The notes: generated from the sequence alone by a model not told the origin. Positions 1 to 6,112 are shown, counted from the first letter of the stretch. The stretch: 6,521 nucleotides of DNA from Thiotrichales bacterium (GCA_024762895.1 JANTGN010000151.1:1-6521); one strand, 5' to 3'. Numbers and translations are program-made.

Positions 1-201
1 ATCATGGATAACCGACCCGCCCGTGGCATGACCCAGGAACAAGTCCTCGAACTCTATGGCGAACCCACACTCAGGAATGCGCCTGTCGGCCAACCCCCGA
101 TCTCGATATGGAACTACAGCAATTTTTCGGTATTTTTCGAATACGACCATGTCATTCATACCGTAAATCATAGCGCAAAGAGATCACAGGCCTCTGAATA
201 A
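1..201 (+). CDS. SmpA/OmlA-like small protein, 3' part (5' end outside window)
   Basis: The reading frame is open from the first base and ends at TAA 199-201, so this is probably the C-terminal part of a longer protein. An ATG at position 4 exists but need not be the true start, since relatives usually carry an N-terminal signal peptide. The visible part contains RGMTQEQVLELYGEP, the 'G-M-(T/S)-xx-V-xx-x-(F/Y)-G-xP' turn typical of SmpA/OmlA (BamE-like) folds. It is followed by PPISIWNY and a strand-rich FSVFFEYDHVIHTV end. Members of this group are small envelope proteins or lipoproteins of unknown exact role. No specific function is claimed. It lies 24 bases upstream of bioA in the same direction and may be cotranscribed with it. 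Family call is moderately sure; completeness is doubtful. Confidence 0.6.
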   Translation: MMDNRPARGMTQEQVLELYGEPTLRNAPVGQPPISIWNYSNFSVFFEYDHVIHTVNHSAKRSQASE

Positions 202-225
202 CAGTGGCTCCTGGTTGTTAACTCA

Positions 226-1500
226 TTGGGCGATAGCTTTGATCACCGGCATATCTGGCATCCGTATTCCAGAGTAGCCCCCTCCACTCCTGTCTTTAAT
301 GTCACCCACGCCGAAGGCGTCTATCTCACCCTGGACGACGGCAGCCGACTCATCGATGGCATGTCATCCTGGTGGGCGGCTATCCATGGCTACAACCACC
401 CCCGTCTGAACGAAGCCCTTCAACAGCAGAGCCAGACGATGGCCCATGTCATGTTTGGCGGCCTCACCCACGAACCTGCCATTGGGCTGGCACAACGCCT
501 GATCCGCATCACTGCAAGGCCCCTGGATACGGTGTTTTTTTCTGATTCGGGATCGGTGGCCGTCGAAGTTGCCATGAAAATGGCCATTCAGTTTCAGGCT
601 GCACAGGGTAAACTCCAGAAGCAACATTTTCTCAGTCTACGTAAGGGTTACCACGGCGATACCGTCGGGGCTATGTCGGTGAGCGACCCTGACAATGGCA
701 TGCACAGCCTGTTTGCCAGGACACTACCAAGACAGTTTTATGCCGATGCCCCACAATGCAGGCCCGAGCAATCCTGGGATGAACAGGATATCAGTAGCCT
801 GCATAGACAACTCTGTGAGCATCACGAGGAAATTGCCGCCGTTATCCTTGAACCCCTGGTTCAGGGGGCCGGCGGTATGCGCTTTTATCATCCAGCCTAT
901 CTCGAGGCGGCTCGGCAACTTTGTGATGAATTTGATGTATTGTTGATCTTTGACGAGATTGCCACGGGTTTTGGGCGTACCGGCAGCCTCTTTGCTTATG
1001 AACAGACTCATGTAGTGCCTGATATCCTGTGTCTGGGCAAGGCCATCACCGGGGGCTACATGACCCTGGCTGCCACTCTGGCAACTCGCGTAGTCGCCGA
1101 GACCATCGCGCAGGGGGAACCCGGTATATTTATGCATGGCCCTACCTTCATGGGCAACCCCCTCGCCTGTAGTGTTGCCTGTGCCAGCATTGACCTGTTA
1201 CTGGAAAGCCCCTGGCAACAACGTGTCCTGTCGATAGAACGTCAGCTCAGACAGGAATTATCACACTGCCTTCAACTCGGCAATGTGGCCGATGTCAGGG
1301 TCAAAGGTGCTATCGGCGTAGTGGAACTCACTCACCCGGTTGATCTACAACGTATGCCCGAGGCCTTTGTGCAGCGTGGGGTCTGGATCAGACCCTTTAA
1401 TCATCTGGTCTACCTGATGCCCCCCTACATTATCGAGTCTGAACAACTCACCCAGCTCACCACGGCGATGATGGAAACGATCGCTCTGTTCGATCATTAA
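226..1500 (+). CDS. bioA: Adenosylmethionine-8-amino-7-oxononanoate aminotransferase (DAPA synthase)
   Basis: Cytosolic class-III PLP aminotransferase of biotin synthesis. It converts 8-amino-7-oxononanoate (KAPA) to 7,8-diaminopelargonate, with S-adenosylmethionine as amino donor. The 424 residues align end to end with E. coli BioA (about 429). Visible motifs are RHIWHPY near the N terminus (8-14), SSWWAAIHGYNHP (47-59), DSGSVAVEVAMK (107-118), GYHGD (141-145), the PLP-ring aspartate in FDEIATGFGRTG (D243), the Schiff-base lysine in LCLGKAITGG (K272), HGPTFMGNP (304-312) and WIRPF plus YLMPPYI near the C terminus. The start is taken as TTG 226. The only upstream in-frame stop is TAA 199-201, no ATG or GTG lies between, and the next ATG (361) would remove conserved sequence. 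No good Shine-Dalgarno is visible before TTG, so translation may be weak or coupled to the upstream gene. No other bio gene is in the window. Function is near certain; the start is less so. Confidence 0.96.
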   Translation: MGDSFDHRHIWHPYSRVAPSTPVFNVTHAEGVYLTLDDGSRLIDGMSSWWAAIHGYNHPRLNEALQQQSQTMAHVMFGGLTHEPAIGLAQRLIRITARPLDTVFFSDSGSVAVEVAMKMAIQFQAAQGKLQKQHFLSLRKGYHGDTVGAMSVSDPDNGMHSLFARTLPRQFYADAPQCRPEQSWDEQDISSLHRQLCEHHEEIAAVILEPLVQGAGGMRFYHPAYLEAARQLCDEFDVLLIFDEIATGFGRTGSLFAYEQTHVVPDILCLGKAITGGYMTLAATLATRVVAETIAQGEPGIFMHGPTFMGNPLACSVACASIDLLLESPWQQRVLSIERQLRQELSHCLQLGNVADVRVKGAIGVVELTHPVDLQRMPEAFVQRGVWIRPFNHLVYLMPPYIIESEQLTQLTTAMMETIALFDH

Positions 1501-1505
1501 TATCG

Positions 1506-2141
1506 ATGGAACTGGTATATTCCTCGATACTTCCTAATCATACAAAGGACTGGGCATCTTTCTGCACGCTTTACCAGTCAGAATTTCCAGACTGGGAGCA
1601 GGAGCCCCTTAATACCATCAGTGAACGACTGTCAGAGGGGCGTTATGCCCTGACCGGCGTTAAGGATAACGCCGGCCAACTGCTGGGCTTTTATCTGCTG
1701 GATCAACCCAGAGATCCTGAATACTCCATGCTTACATTCATGTCGGTCGAACCCAGGTATCGCAATCAGGGCCTGGGCAGCAGAATTTGCCAGCATGCCT
1801 TTACACACTACACCCAACAAAAACAACGCTGGCTACTGATTGAAGCTGAAGAACGTCAATCGTTTTTTTATGGTCGACAGGGGGCCAGACGCCTGGAACT
1901 CGAATACCATATCCCACATTTCGACGATTCAGGGTTCAGTACCCCAATGTATCTGATGGGACTGATGAAACCCGACACCGCCGGCCAGATGGATGGTGAC
2001 TTTCTTCGTAGAATCATCGAACATGTATTTATTGATGGATATCGCGTTACGAGGGAGGATCGCTGCCTCATCAGGCAGCTTGAACTCATCCCTGACAAGG
2101 TACGCACCCTGGAATGGCCGCCTGAACACACAGAATCATAA
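1506..2141 (+). CDS. GNAT-family N-acetyltransferase with C-terminal extension
   Basis: A 211-residue protein with a GNAT core over about residues 1-155. Strand beta-4 is LTFMSVEPRYR (76-86), followed by the acetyl-CoA pyrophosphate loop RNQGLGS (86-92), which matches R-x-x-G-x-G/A. The later piece SFFYGRQGARRLE (119-131) is the usual 'FYxxxGF' region before the last strands. The final ~50 residues (DFLRRIIEHVFIDGYRVTREDR and onward) are an extra helical tail not required for the fold and probably mark a subfamily. The substrate cannot be read from sequence. The gene begins 5 bases after bioA and ends 12 bases before an aminopropyltransferase gene, in a run that also encodes an acetylpolyamine deacetylase. 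A polyamine or related amine is therefore a reasonable inferred substrate. No strong ribosome site precedes ATG 1506, so coupling with bioA is likely. Fold is secure; substrate is speculative. Confidence 0.85.
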   Translation: MELVYSSILPNHTKDWASFCTLYQSEFPDWEQEPLNTISERLSEGRYALTGVKDNAGQLLGFYLLDQPRDPEYSMLTFMSVEPRYRNQGLGSRICQHAFTHYTQQKQRWLLIEAEERQSFFYGRQGARRLELEYHIPHFDDSGFSTPMYLMGLMKPDTAGQMDGDFLRRIIEHVFIDGYRVTREDRCLIRQLELIPDKVRTLEWPPEHTES

Positions 2142-2153
2142 ACGAGGTGCATC

Positions 2154-3026
2154 ATGTTGAAATACAGCCAGCAAGCTAATCGTGGCGATCACATCACACG
2201 CAAGATCGACAGGGTCCTGGCGCATGGGGAAACGCGCTTCCAGGAATATCTCTTTTTTGAGTCCCCCATCCATGGCACCTGCCTCGCACTGGATGGAGAC
2301 ATACAGTCCTGTGCTTCGGATGAGGCGCTATATCACGAAGGCCTCGTACACCCGGCCATGCTCATACACCCCGACCCTAAAAAGGTGATGATCATGGGGG
2401 GTGCCGAGGGTGCCTCGGCAAGAGAGGTACTGCGTCACCCGAATGTCGAAAAGGTCGTCATGGTGGATATCGATGAGGAACTGGTCGGATTATGCAGGCA
2501 ATGGATTCCCAACTGGGGAAAGGCCGCCTTCAATGATCCCAGACTCGAAGTTAGATATATGGATATCAATGTCTTCCTGGATCAAAGCGAAGATCAGTTC
2601 GACATCGTCATTGGCGACCTGATCGACATCCATGACTGGGACTCTCCGCAGGCCAACCTCTATGGCAAGGAGTTTTATACCCGCCTGAAGAAACACCTGA
2701 GTCCTGGCGCTATCATCGCCACACAGGCCGGTGCCCTGACCCCCAATAGCCTTGAAAACCATCTGCTCATTCGCAAAAAGATCCATGAGTGTTTTGGCTA
2801 TATACAGAGCTATGGCATTACCGTCCCAAGCTTCTATCACTTATGGGGCTTTCTTCTTTTTTCCGATCATGATCTCGGGATCAAACCGGAGAAACTCATA
2901 GAAAAATTTGCCACAGTTAGCAAAGAACGCTCAGTCTCTATTCCCGCCTGCGGCATCCTGGGACTGGCGGCGGCCTTTTCATTACCCAGCGTCATACACC
3001 GACAATTTAACCTCTGGGAAGACTAG
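2154..3026 (+). CDS. speE: Spermidine/thermospermine synthase-like aminopropyltransferase
   Basis: A 290-residue polyamine aminopropyltransferase, expected to move the aminopropyl group of decarboxylated SAM onto an amine and release methylthioadenosine. The N-terminal beta-barrel domain has FQEYLFFES (29-37), LDGDIQS (46-52) and DEALYHEGLVHPAM (56-69). The Rossmann part has GGAEGASAREVL (82-93), VDID (104-107, ribose-binding acid), YMDIN (135-139, D137 as the adenine-side aspartate) and IGDLID (153-158) with the proposed catalytic base D155. The GG-x-E-G loop and REVLRHPNVEKVVMVDID resemble Thermus aminopropylagmatine synthase and plant ACL5 thermospermine synthase more than classical SpeE with GGGDGG. 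The usual DP after the catalytic loop is D158-I159, and the loop's third Gly is A84. The C-terminal part keeps the HLWGFLLFSD strand (229-238). GAGGTG ends 4 bases before ATG. Family certain; amine acceptor uncertain, with agmatine or spermidine as candidates. Confidence 0.9.
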   Translation: MLKYSQQANRGDHITRKIDRVLAHGETRFQEYLFFESPIHGTCLALDGDIQSCASDEALYHEGLVHPAMLIHPDPKKVMIMGGAEGASAREVLRHPNVEKVVMVDIDEELVGLCRQWIPNWGKAAFNDPRLEVRYMDINVFLDQSEDQFDIVIGDLIDIHDWDSPQANLYGKEFYTRLKKHLSPGAIIATQAGALTPNSLENHLLIRKKIHECFGYIQSYGITVPSFYHLWGFLLFSDHDLGIKPEKLIEKFATVSKERSVSIPACGILGLAAAFSLPSVIHRQFNLWED

Positions 3027-3030
3027 GTGG
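3025..3030 (+). promoter_or_regulatory. Ribosome binding site for the ureohydrolase gene
   Basis: AGGTGG overlaps the last two bases of the aminopropyltransferase stop codon TAG (3024-3026) and lies 10 bases before GTG 3041. It supports a GTG start for the ureohydrolase and suggests that termination of the upstream gene frees or feeds this site. Confidence 0.5.
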
Positions 3031-3040
3031 AACCAACAAC

Positions 3041-3961
3041 GTGACGGAAGAATTACGCTTTCAGGGCTTACCGAATACGAGCAGCGACAAGGCCGACGTC
3101 CTGATTCAGCCACTATGCTACGAGGGCACCGTTAGCAATCGACCTGGTACGGCATCGGCCCCTGAGGCCATTTTAAAAGCCACCAGTCAACTGGAATTTT
3201 TTGAAGAAGACCTGGCATGGTCACCCATGAAATATCTATGGCCCGCCGTTCTAGACCCTATCGCTCCCATGAATGAGGAACCCGCAGCGGCTTTTTTCAA
3301 CCGGATTCACCAAAGGGTCTCAGAGTTATCTCCCAAAGCCCTGTATATCGGCCTGGGTGGTGAGCATAGCCTGACCCCCGATCAGGTCAGGGCCAGAATG
3401 GATGGTGGCACCATTGTCATTATCGATGCCCATGCCGATCTACGACAGACTTACCAGGGTACGGTCTACAGCCATGCCTGTCCTGCATGGCGACTACACC
3501 AGTCAGGCTATCGTCTCCTCCTCGTCGGTATTCGTTCCCTGTTTGAAGATGAAGCAAGACTGATTAAAGACAATCCCTCTATCGATATCTGGTCTGATCG
3601 AGACCTGAGACATTCAGAACACTGGTCCCGATTGCTGTATACACTCGATAGTCTCGAAGGCCCGGCCTGGCTTTCCATTGACATGGATGGTTTTGATCCG
3701 TCCCTGGTCCCCGGGGTTGGTACCCCTCAGCCAGGAGGACTGAGCTGGCATCAGGGGCTGGATATCCTTGAAAAACTGATCGGCAACACCAGCATCGATC
3801 TACGCGGCGCTGACATCCTGGAGCTCATCCCGGAACCCAGCCAGGTATCACAAACTGTTGCGGCCAAGCTGTTACAGAAAATCATTTCGCTATGGGCTCA
3901 TCCAAGAATCGAGGATTTTGAACATCCTCAAGGTGCGCAGATGCAGGTTGATCTCACATGA
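3041..3961 (+). CDS. Agmatinase-type ureohydrolase (SpeB/arginase family)
   Basis: A 306-residue binuclear-manganese ureohydrolase. All metal ligands expected of the family are present: H109 in GGEHS, D129/H131/D133 in DAHADLR, and D214/D216 in SIDMDGFDP (212-220). The substrate-side loop GVGTPQPGGL (225-234) and the late D-x-x-E-x-x-P motif (D258, E261, P264) are also kept. The enzyme should therefore release urea from a guanidino compound, giving a primary amine. Arginase, agmatinase, guanidinobutyrase and aminopropylagmatine ureohydrolase share these motifs, so substrate is judged from context. The immediately upstream gene is an aminopropyltransferase of the Thermus/ACL5 type, which favours agmatine or N1-aminopropylagmatine. 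The start is GTG with AGGTGG 10 bases upstream. Its TGA overlaps the next gene's ATG (ATGA), so translation is probably coupled. SHA at 144-146 replaces the commoner SHG. Family is very sure; the exact substrate is not. Confidence 0.9.
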   Translation: MTEELRFQGLPNTSSDKADVLIQPLCYEGTVSNRPGTASAPEAILKATSQLEFFEEDLAWSPMKYLWPAVLDPIAPMNEEPAAAFFNRIHQRVSELSPKALYIGLGGEHSLTPDQVRARMDGGTIVIIDAHADLRQTYQGTVYSHACPAWRLHQSGYRLLLVGIRSLFEDEARLIKDNPSIDIWSDRDLRHSEHWSRLLYTLDSLEGPAWLSIDMDGFDPSLVPGVGTPQPGGLSWHQGLDILEKLIGNTSIDLRGADILELIPEPSQVSQTVAAKLLQKIISLWAHPRIEDFEHPQGAQMQVDLT

Positions 3962-4980
3962 CAACCCCGGTGTTTGTTCCCTCGCTTCAGGCCGACCATT
4001 GCCCCAGCGTCGATCTCTCTGATGGCATCCCGGCCATCGAACATCCGGAGACACCAGAGCGCATCGATGCCATAGTGACTGCCCTCAACGCCGTACCTGA
4101 CCTGGATCTCATCGAGATCAGCGAGATGGCGGAAGAACAGGTGCTTCAGCTGCATGACCGGGATTATGTGGAATTTCTGATGGCCATTGCTGAACAGCTA
4201 CATGACCAGCAGGAATACATACCCTCGATTTTTCACCCGGACTTGAGCAACTCACCATTGCGTTTTCAGGGTGGCATGTATTGTCGCGAGATCGGCACAC
4301 CGATCGGGGCTCGAACGATTCACGCTGCCCTTAATACCGCTGCCACCGCCCTCTCGGCAGCATCGCGCATGCTAGACACCGGCAACGATGCCATCGCCCT
4401 GTGCCGGCCTCCCGGGCATCATGCCGGCAAACGCCGTTACGGCGGCTACTGTTATTTTAATAATGCCTATCTGGCGGCGAAGCCCCTGGCCGGCTCGTCC
4501 CGATGCTGCCCGGTACTGGATATTGATTACCACCTCGGTGATGGCAGTATCGAATTTTCCAATTCCAGCACACCCTACTTTTCATTACATGCCGACCCCT
4601 GGCAAAACTACCCTTATCTGGACAGCCAGGAGCAACTGGACTATCCCCATGCCAGCCTGGAAACCCTGCGCTTCGGCACGGACCTCAGCCAGTACCAGCT
4701 ACAGCTCGACACCTTGCTGGATAAACTAACGAACTACCAGCCGGATTACGCCATTGTCTCCCTCGGCCTGGACACACTGGCCTCGGATACCATCCAGGAT
4801 GACGACATCAATCTACAGGTGAAGGATTTCTATACGGTCGGCCAACAGATAGGTATAAAGATTCAAACCCCAACATTACTACTCCTTGAGGGTGGCTACG
4901 ATCTATTAAACCTGGGCCAATGTATGATGGAATTTCTCAACGGCTTTCAGGCTGCCCGTAACGGATCCATTCAACGATGA
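3958..4980 (+). CDS. Acetylpolyamine amidohydrolase (HDAC-fold, class II-like)
   Basis: A 340-residue zinc deacetylase of the arginase/deacetylase fold, close in length and motifs to Mycoplana AphA. The paired active-site histidines are in RPPGHHAG (H154, H155), followed by GGYCYFNNA (162-170). Zinc ligands are D190 and H192 in LDIDYHLGDG and D272 in GLDTLASD; the transition-state tyrosine is Y314 in EGGYD. The segment YCREIGTPI (108-116) matches the insert that shapes the narrow, dimer-bordered tunnel of acetylpolyamine amidohydrolases. That favours acetylated polyamines over protein substrates. L193 replaces the second histidine of the common DxHHG motif; it is not a zinc ligand, so activity is still expected. 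Start ATG overlaps the upstream TGA, with AGGT about 9 bases before it, and its own TGA overlaps the next gene's ATG. The reaction would free an amine and acetate, opposing the GNAT enzyme upstream. Family is secure; the exact acetylpolyamine is inferred. Confidence 0.9.
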   Translation: MTTPVFVPSLQADHCPSVDLSDGIPAIEHPETPERIDAIVTALNAVPDLDLIEISEMAEEQVLQLHDRDYVEFLMAIAEQLHDQQEYIPSIFHPDLSNSPLRFQGGMYCREIGTPIGARTIHAALNTAATALSAASRMLDTGNDAIALCRPPGHHAGKRRYGGYCYFNNAYLAAKPLAGSSRCCPVLDIDYHLGDGSIEFSNSSTPYFSLHADPWQNYPYLDSQEQLDYPHASLETLRFGTDLSQYQLQLDTLLDKLTNYQPDYAIVSLGLDTLASDTIQDDDINLQVKDFYTVGQQIGIKIQTPTLLLLEGGYDLLNLGQCMMEFLNGFQAARNGSIQR

Positions 4981-5642
4981 CACTAGACAACTGGTTATCT
5001 CATTTTCCCAGACTGGCCTCAGTCCATGATCAGGCAGGACTGAGTGCCCTCGACAGGGCCCAGGTCATCTCCGTCCCGAAAGGCACCGTAGTCTTCAGAA
5101 TTGGCGATCATTGCGATAATTATTTCCTGGTCATCGAGGGCAGGATCCGAGTTCAGCAACTGGCGGCAAGTGGCCGCGAAATCGTCCTCTATCGGGTCAA
5201 GGCAGGAGAATCCTGCGTCCTGACCACATCCTGCCTGATGGCCTCAAATGACTACCCTGCCCAGGGGATTACAGAAACAGACGTCAGGGCGGTCATGATA
5301 CCCGCGTCTTCTTTTAATAAGGCACTGACCCAGTCAGAAGGATTTCGAGCCTTTGTGCTTGAGGGCTATAGCAAACGGCTGACTGATCTATTAACGGTGA
5401 TTGAGGACCTGGCCTTTCGGCGCCTTGATTGCCGTCTTGCCGAACGCCTGATCACCCTGGCCAATGACAGTGGACAGATACAGGCCACACATCAGGAACT
5501 GGCCGTTGAACTGGGCAGTGCACGCGAGGTCGTCAGTCGCCAGCTCAAGGAATTCGAAAAAAAAGGCTGGATTCAATTAGGGCGAGGCTCCATCAGACTC
5601 CTGGATCGTGATCAAATCAATCAACTTATGCAGTGTGACTAG
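4977..5642 (+). CDS. Crp/Fnr-family transcriptional regulator
   Basis: A 221-residue regulator. Residues about 20-125 form a cyclic-nucleotide-binding-like beta-roll (VPKGTVVFRIGDHCDNYFLVIEGRIRV, then YRVKAGESC). A long dimer helix follows at about 127-150, and a winged-helix DNA-binding domain at about 150-215, with recognition helix around ATHQELAVELGSAREVVSRQ (170-189). It lacks the four-cysteine N-terminal cluster of FNR and no clear cAMP-phosphate signature was seen, so the ligand is unknown. Cysteines C46, C80 and C86 lie in the sensor domain, the latter two as ESCVLTTSC, which allows a thiol or metal-based signal (inference). Its ATG overlaps the stop of the deacetylase gene, so it is translated with the polyamine genes and may control them. 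It also precedes a DUF2892 gene, a pairing common for this type of regulator. Target genes cannot be decided here. Confidence 0.88.
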   Translation: MTLDNWLSHFPRLASVHDQAGLSALDRAQVISVPKGTVVFRIGDHCDNYFLVIEGRIRVQQLAASGREIVLYRVKAGESCVLTTSCLMASNDYPAQGITETDVRAVMIPASSFNKALTQSEGFRAFVLEGYSKRLTDLLTVIEDLAFRRLDCRLAERLITLANDSGQIQATHQELAVELGSAREVVSRQLKEFEKKGWIQLGRGSIRLLDRDQINQLMQCD

Positions 5643-5703
5643 GTTACAGACGCATAGGTGTCTCACGGATAAACTAAGGGCTCTCAATCAAATATCCGCA
5701 AGC

Positions 5704-5709
5704 GAGGAA
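5704..5709 (+). promoter_or_regulatory. Ribosome binding site that sets the DUF2892 start
   Basis: GAGGAA lies 6 bases before ATG 5716. It argues for that start and against the longer open frame from 5608, which would overlap the regulator gene and add 36 residues unlike the family. Confidence 0.7.
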
Positions 5710-5715
5710 CAAACC

Positions 5716-5898
5716 ATGAATGAAGGAATGATCGACCGCGTACTGCGTGTCATTATCGGCATTGCCCTGATTAGTATTGTATTTATCGGTCCCCAGACCC
5801 CCTGGGGCTGGCTGGGTGTCATACCTCTGGCCACCGGTCTGATTGGCTGGTGCCCCGCCTATAGGCTACTGGGCATCAAGACTAATAAACAAGCCTGA
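5716..5898 (+). CDS. DUF2892 (YgaP-like) inner-membrane protein
   Basis: A 60-residue membrane protein. Start MNEGMIDRVLRVIIG is the typical opening of DUF2892 proteins, with an amphipathic or first membrane helix (about 9-24), a short PQTPWGW turn (26-32), a second hydrophobic helix (about 33-45) and the conserved ending GWCPAYRLLGIKT (44-56), which includes C46. The same two-helix unit forms the membrane part of the E. coli rhodanese YgaP. The stand-alone form has no known enzymatic role. It sits 73 bases after the Crp/Fnr gene on the same strand and may be cotranscribed with it or have its own promoter in that gap. A 16-bp palindrome covers its stop codon. Family is sure; function is not known. 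Confidence 0.9.
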   Translation: MNEGMIDRVLRVIIGIALISIVFIGPQTPWGWLGVIPLATGLIGWCPAYRLLGIKTNKQA

Positions 5899-5911
5899 TG
5901 TCATGACATCA
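5896..5911. repeat. Perfect 16-bp palindrome over a stop codon
   Basis: TGATGTCATGACATCA reads identically on both strands and begins with the TGA stop of the DUF2892 gene. With no loop it is more like a protein-binding operator than a hairpin. The half-site TGATGTCA is somewhat reminiscent of Crp/Fnr-type operators but does not fit TTGAT-N4-ATCAA or TGTGA-N6-TCACA. No binding protein can be named. Confidence 0.6.
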
Positions 5912-5937
5912 TTGGGGCCTAACGGCCCCTCATGTCA
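5904..5937. terminator. GC-rich stem-loop, possible terminator of the operon
   Basis: GGGGCC (5914-5919), loop TAAC, GGCCCC (5924-5929) is a perfect 6-bp stem. It is lengthened by TGACAT (5904-5909) pairing with ATGTCA (5932-5937) across a small internal loop. Location directly after the last gene of the run fits a terminator, but no U-tract follows, so intrinsic termination would be weak. It shares bases with the upstream palindrome, so the two structures exclude each other in RNA. Confidence 0.45.
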
Positions 5938-5939
5938 GC

Positions 5940-5961
5940 TTTGTCAGATTGTCCTGACAAA
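5940..5961. repeat. Perfect 8-bp inverted repeat (TTTGTCAG / CTGACAAA)
   Basis: TTTGTCAG (5940-5947) and CTGACAAA (5954-5961) are exact reverse complements separated by six bases. It could be a second hairpin behind the operon or a dyad operator. It shares the TGTCA core with the neighbouring repeats. Confidence 0.5.
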
Positions 5962-6011
5962 ATAACTGACAACACTGCCATTTTCGTCATATCCAGGCAC
6001 TAAGTCCTCTT

Positions 6012-6028
6012 TGAATCTTCCAGATTCA
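6012..6028. repeat. Perfect 7-bp stem-loop
   Basis: TGAATCT (6012-6018) and AGATTCA (6022-6028) pair exactly around a three-base TCC loop. The stem is AT-rich and lacks a T-run directly after it, so a terminator role is doubtful. It may be structural or chance. Confidence 0.35.
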
Positions 6029-6087
6029 TCAATTTATTTATTAGAGAGTGCTAATTTTTCTTTAATAAATTCATCCTCATTTTAATG

Positions 6088-6103
6088 AAATATCTTGATA
6101 TTT
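6088..6103. promoter_or_regulatory. AT-rich dyad AAATATC-TT-GATATTT, candidate activator site
   Basis: Two perfect 7-base arms with a two-base centre lie roughly 115-130 bases upstream of the predicted sigma-54 start site. That is the usual distance for an enhancer-binding-protein site. The sequence matches no operator I can name, and AT-rich palindromes arise easily by chance in such DNA. Confidence 0.3.
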
Positions 6104-6112
6104 ATTGCAATT

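Noticed and set aside
215..223. TTGTTAACT resembling a BirA operator half-site before bioA
   Set aside because: The opposing GGTTNACAA half at the required spacing is absent, so a biotin operator is not supported.
724..1137. 137-codon antisense open frame inside bioA
   Set aside because: It is a shadow of the bioA reading frame with no ribosome site and no recognisable domain.
5648..5662. AGAC/GTCT short inverted repeat between regulator and DUF2892
   Set aside because: Four-base arms with a loose centre are expected by chance.
5608..5715. Longer start for the DUF2892 protein
   Set aside because: It would overlap the regulator gene and add 36 residues without family likeness; GAGGAA before ATG 5716 fixes the shorter start.
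6046..6054. GAGTGCTAA, identical to one half of the CIRCE heat-shock element
   Set aside because: The matching TTAGCACTC half nine bases upstream is missing and no chaperone gene follows.
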